This document shows, in pieces, positions 1 to 7,119 of a DNA stretch of 55,726 nt. The DNA comes from Cristatella mucedo (Eukaryota; Bryozoa; Phylactolaemata; Cristatellidae): contig WPIO01000408.1 of NCBI GenBank assembly GCA_009760855.2, positions 1-55,726 on the forward strand, given 5' to 3'. The translations under genes were made by a program, and so were the position numbers. The notes beneath the pieces are model-generated. The model searched no databases. It was given only the letters and a program-made list of their open reading frames with translations, and had not been told where the DNA came from. Position 1 is the first letter of the stretch; each line of letters starts with the position of its first letter.

Positions 1-470
1 CTAAAGGAAAACAAGCACGTATTCACATTGAAGAGAAAATTAGTAAAGATTCTAAGCCTTACTTCAATGCATGGATGTATATTACAGAAGCTATGAGACC
101 TGTACTTGAAGATATTGCTAATAGAGCAAGTATTAAACTTGAATACAGTGGTTATTATATGAGTGCTCATTCAACAATTGGTATTAGAATTGCATTTGGT
201 AATAAAGCAAGTATATTCTTTGATCAGGAGAATAAACAAATTAAATTTACTAGTGTTGCTGAAATAATTTAAAAGTTTGGTAATGACTTTGCTGTTACTG
301 GAATTCTAGACGGTACCTATGTTAATAAAGATAGTTAAAACTCAGAAGAAAGACTAAATATTAGATTGAAGATTGATCAAGCTAAAGCTTATAATATAGA
401 TATAAAAAACAATCACATGATATATTCAATCCTTCCGATTATTAGATATATAAAAATAAAAATTAGATAA
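1..470 (+). pseudogene. 3' part of an unrecognised viral-element gene, interrupted
   Basis: The reading frame is already open at position 3, so the true start lies left of the window. I do not recognise the protein; it is a mixed-charge soluble sequence with no clear membrane segment. In-frame TAA codons at 270-272 and 336-338 break the frame, but the same frame continues with normal-looking protein sequence (rich in N, D, K, I) to about 470. This suggests two nonsense mutations in one gene rather than three genes. It converges tail-to-tail with the PLA2-like gene. Codon use is AT-rich like its neighbours, so it belongs to the virus-like element. Confidence 0.5.
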
Positions 471-1264
471 ATAAAAAAAAAAAAAAAAATTAGTTCTATA
501 TCTTTTTTTACTTACAGATAACATCTTATCAACTAATGTTTTAGCATAATTAGTTATTTTACTAATACTTGTTGGGTTTGATACTTTATCTTTTAAGAAT
601 TCCATTGCGAATTTGCTGTCCAAGATACTTCCACCAACAAGTCCAAGACCCAATTTAGCCTTGGCACTAATAATTGCAGCCACCGTTTTTGCATCTTCTC
701 TGACGTATGATGCTTGCTTTGGATCGAGTGCAATCCTAGCAGCAGATTCAGCAAGAACAAGGTCAGATAAGTTTCTAATTTCAGTTCTTTTTGGTTCAGG
801 TAAATTACTTGTCTCATTATAATCGTGGTCGGGAGAAGTGCTCGAGCATCTAAATCATTAATTCCAGTGTATCCTTGATCCATTCTTTTTCTAAACTGCG
901 TACCTGGCCCAACATATGAATATGCTCCTGTATTATTAAATGAGCCTCCAGAAACATTTTCTGATTGAACACCTTTCAGAGGTTTCAAATAAAATTCCCT
1001 ACCTCCAGATAATTTATTTATTATATCTACGATGCCAGAACCTTGTTTTCTATTTTGTTTCAATTGTTTAAGACTTAGATTCAATTGCAAGCCTTTACTT
1101 TCACTTTTACTTTTTTCTATTTTGTTTAGTTGAGTATTAGTGACTAAAATTGGAATACATCCAGAAAGATCTGAATGTTTCAATCTGATTGAAATTGGTT
1201 CATTAGAACTATGAATTAATTTTAGTTGGTGATTAGATAATGAAAGTTTAACCTCCTGATACAT
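426..1264 (-). pseudogene. Virion-type protein with phospholipase-A2-like segment, frameshifted
   Basis: The gene reads leftward from ATG at 1264. The first ~70 residues form a beta-rich, polar N-terminal region, followed by LSGG (residues 85-88) and VSGG (104-107). Next comes YVGPGT (117-122), which resembles the calcium-binding loop of parvovirus-type PLA2 domains, and DLDA. A one-base frameshift near 830-840 moves the frame to one that begins with D-H-D-Y, at the place where the catalytic HDxxY motif of that family belongs. The second frame then reads as a helical, Ala/Lys-rich region to about 426. PLA2 domains in parvovirus capsids breach the endosome membrane; I infer a similar entry role for the intact ancestor. 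The low-complexity tail near 470-490 (A-run) may not be original coding sequence. Family assignment is inferred from motifs only. Confidence 0.55.
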
Positions 1265-1320
1265 ATTTCTATAATATAATAAAAATTATTTTAAACAGAT
1301 AAAAAAATACTATATTAGAG

Positions 1321-1904
1321 ATGTCAGATAGTGATTGTACTATTGTTGATAATGTTGAAGAGTTTAGAGAGAGAGAGAGTAATGTCATTTTTAGATTACA
1401 ATGCATTCACCGGAAAGTTTGTTTGGAATGTGGATAGAGAAAAAAAAAAAAAAACAGGTGAGGAAGCAGGTTGTATAAGACCAGATGGATATAGACAAAT
1501 GATGATTGACGGAAAGTTTTATTATGCACATAGATTGGCATGGCTCATTTGTAAAAATTAAATGCCTACTTTTCAAATAGATCATATAAATCTAGACAAG
1601 ACTGATAATAGATTAAGTAATTTAAGACTTGCTACTGCTTCTGAGAATAGCAGAAATCAAGCAAAAAGAGAAGGATTGACATCTAAATATATCGGTGTTA
1701 GATGGTTTGAGAAATCAAGTAAATGGAGAGCAGATATTCGAATAGACAGAAAAAAAGAAATACTTGGGATATTTTGATAATGAGGATGATGCTGCAACTG
1801 CTTACGATTTAGCAGCAATCAAATATCATCTAGAATTCGCGCGACTTAATTTTACTTATACTTTAACAGACGATAACAAAGTTGTACGTTATACTGATTA
1901 CTAA
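1321..1904 (+). pseudogene. HNH-AP2 homing-endonuclease-like gene, broken
   Basis: The gene starts at ATG 1321 or an alternative ATG at 1382. The N-terminal part has the usual HNH homing-endonuclease lead-in (LDYNAFTGKFVW). It is followed by AHRLAWL and then QIDHIN with NRLSNLR, the typical HNH core. The C-terminal part (YIGVRW, then FDNEDDAATAYDLAA and ARLNF) is an AP2 DNA-binding domain. Such HNH-AP2 proteins are mobile DNA endonucleases of phages, algae viruses and organelles. The copy is disrupted by a shift in a GA repeat near 1368-1380, a TAA at 1559-1561 and a shift in an A-run near 1750-1758. It lies opposite in orientation to the virion-type genes on both sides, as expected of a selfish insertion. 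Confidence 0.8.
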
Positions 1905-2638
1905 TTACTACATGTCTTTTTTAATTCAACTAACAGTTTCTTAACCTCACGATCAATCTCTTCTAGTGTTTTACCTTGTTTGTAAAGAGTACTAAGTAAC
2001 ATTGCTGACTCGGCTTTATAGTCACAAGTTTTTATTCCACCAACTTTTGAAGCTTCCACTTGTTTTATATCTTTTTTTAATTCTCGTGAGAAATTCACAC
2101 CCCTACTTTCCACTAATTCTCGCCCTTGATCTTGATAATCCAATTTGTTTTGTACTTCTGATTGTCGCACTTTTCCTGACACATCAATATCAACCCCTCT
2201 ATCAATTAGTTTTACCATTTTCTTTAAGTCAGTTATTGCATTTGTTAGACGTTCACTTTGCAAAGTTAATGCCTCCATTCTTTGCTCCTTTGTCCTCATA
2301 GGTGGGCTTTTTTTACTAGTGAACATAGTTTGATCTATTAATTTCTTTATTAGACTTGCAACAGTTACACCAATTGAAATAACAGTTCCAGCTGTACCAA
2401 CAGCTGCTGCTATTAAACCTAGTAGTGCAGGGATTGCAGGAAGAAAGCCCCCTGATCGAACCTCTAAGAAATTCTTTGACCGGGATTTTGCATCTAATTG
2501 TCTTGCGTCCCAATTGACCTCTTGACCAAACACTTCACTTAAATATACTTTTGCATTCCAATACCAAGGATAATTATCTTTTTCTGTTGCAAGTAATACA
2601 TCATTAATTGCTAAACCAATTTCTAGTGATTCAATCAT
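1901..2638 (-). CDS. Putative minor virion protein with hydrophobic Gly/Ala-rich segment
   Basis: This is an open frame of 245 residues from ATG 2638; an upstream in-frame ATG at 2674 would overlap the end of the next gene. Residues 62-97 hold SGGFLPAIPALLGL followed by a continuous hydrophobic, Gly/Ala/Val-rich stretch ending in KK. That resembles a membrane-inserting or amphipathic segment. The rest is charged and helical, probably coiled coil (about 110-240). I do not recognise a named family. The GGFL-hydrophobic arrangement is reminiscent of adenovirus-type minor capsid proteins that act on membranes, but this is only an inference from context between a PLA2-like and a Lys-rich protein. 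It appears intact. Its stop overlaps the end of the convergent HNH gene by a few bases. Confidence 0.55.
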   Translation of the reverse strand: MIESLEIGLAINDVLLATEKDNYPWYWNAKVYLSEVFGQEVNWDARQLDAKSRSKNFLEVRSGGFLPAIPALLGLIAAAVGTAGTVISIGVTVASLIKKLIDQTMFTSKKSPPMRTKEQRMEALTLQSERLTNAITDLKKMVKLIDRGVDIDVSGKVRQSEVQNKLDYQDQGRELVESRGVNFSRELKKDIKQVEASKVGGIKTCDYKAESAMLLSTLYKQGKTLEEIDREVKKLLVELKKTCSN

Positions 2639-2639
2639 T

Positions 2640-3008
2640 TTATTTATTCCTTTTTTTCTGACATTGTTTTTCAAAACACTTGACCATATTTACCACTAGT
2701 AAATCGTCAGCTATTTGTTTTATAAATAAAGATAAATCCACAATTCCTGTAAATCCACTAAGAAAGCCTCCTGAAACTTTTGTTCCAGCTCCAATAACTT
2801 TAAGAGGCTGTAATACTTTAGGAACAGCTGTTGCAATTTTTTTTTTTTTTTTAAGTGATAATCTTGCTGCTAATTTTGGTGCAAGTTTTTTAACTGCTTT
2901 TTCGCCTATTTTTGTTGCAGTTTTTTCTCCATCTAACACATCTTGAGTTGTTTTAATCCCTCCTTTTAAATCTTCGTCTACTCCTTTACCTTTCCTTACT
3001 TTTTTCAT
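2640..3008 (-). CDS. Lys-rich small protein, putative core/minor virion protein
   Basis: This 122-residue protein begins at ATG 3008. Residues 1-60 are strongly basic and helical, with a run of five lysines encoded by a long A/T tract (around 2837-2855). A hydrophobic part, VSGGFLSGFTGIVDLSLFI, spans about 78-96, and the C-terminus is again basic. The basic region suggests nucleic-acid binding, as in condensing core proteins of adenovirus-like particles; this is inference. It shares the SGGFL signature with the protein encoded immediately downstream (1901-2638), with only about one base between stop and next start, so the two look co-transcribed. Its start is 10 bases from the divergent fibre gene start at 3019. 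Confidence 0.5.
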   Translation of the reverse strand: MKKVRKGKGVDEDLKGGIKTTQDVLDGEKTATKIGEKAVKKLAPKLAARLSLKKKKKIATAVPKVLQPLKVIGAGTKVSGGFLSGFTGIVDLSLFIKQIADDLLVVNMVKCFEKQCQKKRNK

Positions 3009-3018
3009 CTTATACTAT
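3009..3018. promoter_or_regulatory. 10-bp divergent intergenic spacer
   Basis: The Lys-rich gene (leftward) and the first fibre gene (rightward) start only 10 bases apart. Any promoter for either gene must therefore overlap the other gene's coding sequence or lie within it. No specific element can be identified by eye. Confidence 0.3.
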
Positions 3019-3813
3019 ATGGATAAAGTTAGAAAAATCAATGGTATTATTTATACTAATATTGATGCAAATAATAATAGAATAACGAATTTAAGATTTC
3101 CTGTTAATAGTGGTGAATAATAATAAGAATATATATATATATAAAATATATAAGAATAATAATAAGACTAGATTATGCTCTTAGCACAAGTGCTGGTAAT
3201 AGTGTAATTAGTAATACTTCTGGAGAATTAGCAATAGTATCAGCTCTAACTGATTTACTACCTAAAAAAGATGCAGTAATGAAATCACAATTGAATTGTA
3301 ATAATGTTTATGGGATATCTGGTAACTCTGCAGATGGAACTGTATACTCAGATCTAAGACCTTGCAAAGTAATAAGCTATGGATTGTTAAAAAGTATGAC
3401 AGCAGTGCTTCAAGGTACTTTGATTGAGTGGTACTTATCCAAGTATATTCTATCTTGATATGTTAGGTCTTAATATTACTGCTAATGGAAGTACAGGTAA
3501 TAAATTTCAAACTCAACAAATTACACCTGGTGATATACCTGTTGTTGCAGCTACTGGAAAAGTTGTTGCATACAATACTAATCTTAAAACATTCTTTCCA
3601 GGAATATTACCTCATTTTGGAATGGTGTCTAATATTATGCATGCAACTAATAAAACTAATTCTTATTTAGAGTTAACTAGTGATAATACTTATGGAGTAA
3701 GTGGTACTCTAGTTTTAATAATTAACATTGATGGCATTTGTAGATATGCTATTGATAAGTTTACAGTTGCTAGTGGAATTACTTTTATAGATTTTATTGT
3801 TAGTATTGTATAG
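3019..3813 (+). pseudogene. Fibre-like protein A (first of three tandem copies), disrupted
   Basis: From ATG 3019 the protein starts with a tail-fibre-type repeat (N-N-N-R-I-T-N-L then P-V-N). The frame hits TAA triplets at 3118-3126 and an AT microsatellite. It resumes near 3170 with polar Ser/Asn-rich sequence containing another ...L-N-C-N-N-V-Y-G... segment, then shifts frame near 3410-3426. The last ~125 residues (3427-3813) form a separate beta-rich C-terminal domain (from GTYPSIFYLD to the stop), probably the receptor-binding knob. Such repeats (x-M-x-x-N-x-I-x-N-L-x-x-P-V-x-x-x-D) are known from phage tail fibres. A host-attachment role is inferred from this architecture. Confidence 0.6.
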
Positions 3814-3815
3814 AA

Positions 3816-4708
3816 ATGTTAGGTAAAAGAAGCAAAGGAAAGTCATCAAAGAATTGCATTAGAAAGAATGGTGATATACTTAGGGGAAATCTAAACATGA
3901 ATGGAAATCTTATAAAAAATTTAGGTCATCCTGTTGATGCTGGTGATGTGGTAAACAGAAAATATATAGATACAAATTGTGTCACTAAGATTTCTAGATC
4001 TACTAAAAATGATGGAGATATTGACATGAATAATTTTAGAATACTAGATCTTGCTAATCCTATAAATCCTAGTGATGCTGCAACAAAAGATTATGCTGAT
4101 ACTAAACTTCCACTTACAAGTGGAAGAATTAATGGAAATTTAATTGTAGATGCTGTATTAGTGCTAGTGCTCCTCCTGACAATGAGTATAGTGTTCCAAA
4201 TAAAATTTATATGGATACAAACTTTCCAAGTGTAAATGGTGGGATAGTTAACGGTAATCTAGACATGCAAAATAATTTTATTAAAATTATAATAGATCCT
4301 GTTAATCTTAATGATGGTGTTAATCTTAATTACCTAAATAGAATTACAGATGGAAATGTAGCAGTTATTGATTTTATTGGTTTTATTGATGGGTCATTAC
4401 AAACGATAATTGGAAGTTTATCACATAATGGAAAATGGATTAGTACACTAGGAAATGTTTCGGTTCCAAGAGGTATATTCATGCTTTCAGCAATATATTC
4501 ATTAACTCTAAACTTAAGAAAAATTATTATTCATTTTCCAACAAATGGAATAAATGCAAAAGAATATCCATATCAATTATTTGGAAGTTATTCTCTAGAT
4601 CCAACTAAAAAAATAGTAGAGAGTTCTATATTTGTAGCTACAGAAGATTTATTTAACAAAACAATAAATGTAACGCTTTACATAGCAACACATAAAAATG
4701 CTCAGTAG
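3816..4708 (+). pseudogene. Fibre-like protein B, one frameshift
   Basis: The gene starts two bases after fibre A ends. A short basic N-terminus is followed by at least three consecutive repeats, clearest as NLNMNGNLIKNLGHPVDAGD, DIDMNNFRILDLANPINPSD and NLDMQNNFIKIIIDPVNLND. Each is followed by a short stretch containing Y (RKYID, KDYAD, NYL). A frameshift near 4145-4160 splits the frame, and the second part runs open from about 4160 to 4708. The C-terminal ~110 residues are a beta-rich domain, different in sequence from that of fibre A. The repeat type matches phage tail-fibre shafts. The different knobs on similar shafts suggest diversification of receptor binding. Confidence 0.65.
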
Positions 4709-5518
4709 AAAAGATTTACAGATGGATGGAACATTTAACTTTGATTCAAACAGAATAATTAATGTTGGAGAAACTGTCGATACATTAGAAACAGTTAATA
4801 AATCATTTGCTGATAACAATTATCTAAAGAAAAGATACAGTTTCAGATCAACGTATAACTGGTAATTTATCTGCAAATTCAAAAAATTATGTAAGAATAT
4901 TAGATCCTGTCAATGGGAGAGATGTTGCAACAAAAAAATAAGTTGATAGAAAATTAGATAGGTATATGCGACCTGTAAGAATGAGTGGAAACCTATTTGT
5001 TGAAAAATTAATAATGAGAAGAAAGGAACCAAAATTTTATGGTTATGGACCAAATGATTTAATTCCTTTTAAATTCTTTCATTCATTTTTATTTAAAGTG
5101 TGGAAATTATCCATATATTTCTAATGTTATTGCTAATACACGTTTTTTATTAAATATTGGGGAAATTTAACTGTAAATAGTATAACTAATTTAGGTAAAC
5201 CATCACGAGAATTTTTTTCTACTAATGGTCAACAAGTTCTAGCAAAGCTTTCAGATAATAACATAAAAAAAAGTAGTGTACATAAGTATAGTGATAAAAG
5301 TAAATGATATTAATTCTGCAACAGATGGTGTTAGTAGCTATATTAACTTTCTAACTAATGACACAGTTTCTAAATCAATTTATTATAAGGATTCATTCAC
5401 ATTTGCAGGAATTAGTGTTTCATTTAGAGTTATAAAAGCAAATATGACTATTAATATTAAAAAACCACTGAAGAAGATCAGGTTTAATACCAGTTACTCC
5501 AGAAATTACTGTAGATAG
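4698..5518 (+). pseudogene. Fibre-like protein C, heavily disrupted
   Basis: ATG 4698 overlaps the end of fibre B by 11 bases (ATG within its last codons), a translational-coupling-like arrangement. The start has the same repeat (MDGTFNFDSNRIINVGETVD). A frameshift in an A-rich run near 4827-4832 is followed by a second repeat (NLSANSKNYVRILDPVNGRD). A TAA at 4939-4941 replaces the conserved tyrosine position after ATKK. Further shifts occur near 5080-5270, and a C-terminal beta-rich domain runs from about 5276 to 5465. The 3' end overlaps the convergent gene on the other strand. Function as for fibres A and B. Confidence 0.55.
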
Positions 5519-5836
5519 AGTTGGAAGTTGACTTGCAATCCAAGTAGTGTAACCAGCAACTTCTCCAGGTGTATCAAGAAGAGCATCAACTTTAGATCTT
5601 ACAGAAGCTTCAAGAGATTTTAAGGTATCTGTTTGACCTGCAACGATTATTTTTTGAGCTTCAATATCACATCCATCAACATAGAATTTCTTAACAGATG
5701 AATCTGTCATTGCTGAAATATCTGAATCAAGTGTTTGCTGATCGTAAGACGTCATTCTAGATTTAACAATATAATCAACGTACGATTTCAATGCCAATGC
5801 ACTAGTTGCAAGACTGGGATCAGTGATATCTGTCAT
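5420..5836 (-). CDS. Unrecognised helical protein of the virus-like element
   Basis: This is an open frame of 138 residues from ATG 5836. It is mostly helical and polar, with regularly spaced hydrophobic residues (about 15-110), consistent with a small coiled-coil or structural protein. It contains ALALKSYVDYIVK near the start, which is loosely like the YVD ends of the fibre repeats. The last ~18 residues overlap fibre C antisense across an A/T run at 5459-5465. The natural stop may have been lost by an indel in that run, extending both convergent frames. No family is recognised. Confidence 0.5.
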   Translation of the reverse strand: MTDITDPSLATSALALKSYVDYIVKSRMTSYDQQTLDSDISAMTDSSVKKFYVDGCDIEAQKIIVAGQTDTLKSLEASVRSKVDALLDTPGEVAGYTTWIASQLPTLSTVISGVTGIKPDLLQWFFNINSHICFYNSK

Positions 5837-5915
5837 TTTCCTCTATAATAATAAAAAATAAAATACATGCACACAGTTTAAAAAAAAATCATTTATGACG
5901 ATAATTTAGGAAAAC

Positions 5916-6122
5916 TCATAAACAAATATTATTATAGTCTTCTATTTTATCACAAAGATCACAAATTTTAATTAAATCTTCAATAGCTGAATCAGGTAAC
6001 ATAGAAACATAAGAAAATAGATTTGTAAGCATCTTAGATCCAAAAACTTTAAATCTTTCAGGACAGACACTATATGCAGCCTTTTTAGCTCTTTCACAGC
6101 ATAGAATCCATGCAATATCCAT
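5916..6122 (-). CDS. Small Cys protein, copy 1 of a tandem paralogous family
   Basis: This 68-residue protein starts MDIAWILCCERAKKAAYSVC and ends with a helix leading to ICDLCDK. Shared with the copies at 6171-6369 and 6396-6677 are the MD-(I/V)-x-x-I start, an early C-E pair with Ala/Val-rich helix, C-P-x-x-x-K, and a C-terminal L-I-x-I-C-D-x-C-D-K motif. The CxxC pair could bind metal or form disulfides. No named family is recognised. The copy appears intact. Confidence 0.55.
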   Translation of the reverse strand: MDIAWILCCERAKKAAYSVCPERFKVFGSKMLTNLFSYVSMLPDSAIEDLIKICDLCDKIEDYNNICL

Positions 6123-6170
6123 TTTTTCTTTATATTATTGAAAAATACTTCTATAAATAGAATATATCAA

Positions 6171-6369
6171 TTATTCGCTCTTATCTATTTCATCTTTTAT
6201 ATCACATAATTTAGATAACTTTTCTTTAGTTGTAAAAACGTAGTTTCATTATATAGTGAGTTAATTTTTCTTCATCATCATTTTCACTAAAATATTCGAA
6301 GAGTTTAACACAAAGCATATATGCATATTCTCTTCCCGCGTTATTAGATACTATTCTTTTAACATCCAT
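6171..6369 (-). pseudogene. Small Cys protein, copy 2, frameshifted
   Basis: The gene reads leftward from ATG 6369 (MDVKRIVSNNAGREYAYMLC). A one-base frameshift near 6236-6240 separates it from the frame encoding KLSKLCDIKDEIDK before the stop at 6171-6173. It aligns by eye with copies 1 and 3 at the start and at the L-C-D-x-x-D-E-I end, but the second Cys of the C-terminal pair is replaced by Lys. It is too broken to appear as one long frame. Confidence 0.5.
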
Positions 6370-6395
6370 TTTCTATATATATATATATATATAAT

Positions 6396-6677
6396 TTATA
6401 AAATTACTACTCCTGGTTTTGTTTTTGGTGTTTTAGATTTTTTATTTGCTTCTTCGAGCATCTCATCTATCTTACTACAACTCTCCATTTGTTTGTCACA
6501 TGTATCACATATATCTATAAGAATACTAATATAAGAACTATCAATATCTGGAATGAGTTTGTCTAGTGAATGTTTAACTATACGTTGATCTTGACCTTTA
6601 AGTTTTTTAGGACATATTTCTACTGCCATTTCTCTAGATTGTTCACAACTTAAAATTCTTGAGACATCCATTTTCAT
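6396..6677 (-). CDS. Small Cys protein, copy 3 (longest)
   Basis: This 93-residue protein starts MKMDVSRILSCEQSREMAVE, continues with C-P-K-K-L-K, and carries the family motif ISILIDICDTCDKQ. It is followed by a ~30-residue charged tail (KKSKTPKTKP) that the other two copies lack. The internal ATG two codons downstream gives the family-typical MDV start and may be the true one. An AT microsatellite (6374-6392) separates it from copy 2. The copy appears intact and its function is unknown. Confidence 0.55.
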   Translation of the reverse strand: MKMDVSRILSCEQSREMAVEICPKKLKGQDQRIVKHSLDKLIPDIDSSYISILIDICDTCDKQMESCSKIDEMLEEANKKSKTPKTKPGVVIL

Positions 6678-6697
6678 ATATGAAAAGATAATTTTAT

Positions 6698-6958
6698 TTA
6701 ATTGAAATAAATCTCTTCACCTTCAGAACTACCCAATGATTCAAGATCTTCGTGTTTTTTACCAAATAGTAATTCTTCTAGATCTACATCTTCCTCTCCT
6801 GAAGAATCAGATTCTGTTTCAATGTAAGATGATTCTTCAGAAGTATAAAACTCGGATTCAGATTCTGTTTCCATTTGATAATCGGGATCGTCAATTGAAT
6901 CCTCTGAATACTCTGACTCACTATCAGAACTGGTAATATCAATTTCTTTGGGATCCAT
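6698..6958 (-). CDS. Very acidic Ser/Glu/Asp-rich protein
   Basis: This open frame has 86 residues, with more than half of the central region made of S, E, D and T (for example SDSESEYSEDS and ESDSSGEEDVDLEELLFG). There is no Cys and the protein is probably disordered and phosphorylatable (many S-x-x-E/D casein-kinase-2-type sites). Acidic proteins of this kind in DNA viruses often act as chaperones for basic core proteins or in transcription; I infer this only from composition. It sits between the Cys-protein cluster and the polymerase, in the same orientation, and is intact. Confidence 0.5.
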   Translation of the reverse strand: MDPKEIDITSSDSESEYSEDSIDDPDYQMETESESEFYTSEESSYIETESDSSGEEDVDLEELLFGKKHEDLESLGSSEGEEIYFN

Positions 6959-6959
6959 T

Positions 6960-7119
6960 CTATAATAGTAAAAATAATTTTGTTAATATATATTTAATTT
7001 CTCCATTGACTCGTATAACTCTACTTCTTCTTGTATATCAACTAGTTTTTGATCATCTTGCTTTTTCTTTTTATCAGATAATCTAAATCTCTTTCTTTAC
7101 TGGTAATGGTTTAGTATTT
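6960..7119 (-). other. Short charged reading frame remnant between acidic protein and polymerase
   Basis: On the minus strand, about 7087 to 6988 reads as a Lys/Asp/Glu-rich helical peptide (RLSDKKKKQDDQKLVDIQEE...) ending at a TAA. No ATG lies in frame before the upstream stop. It could be the tail of a broken small gene or chance. Confidence 0.25.
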
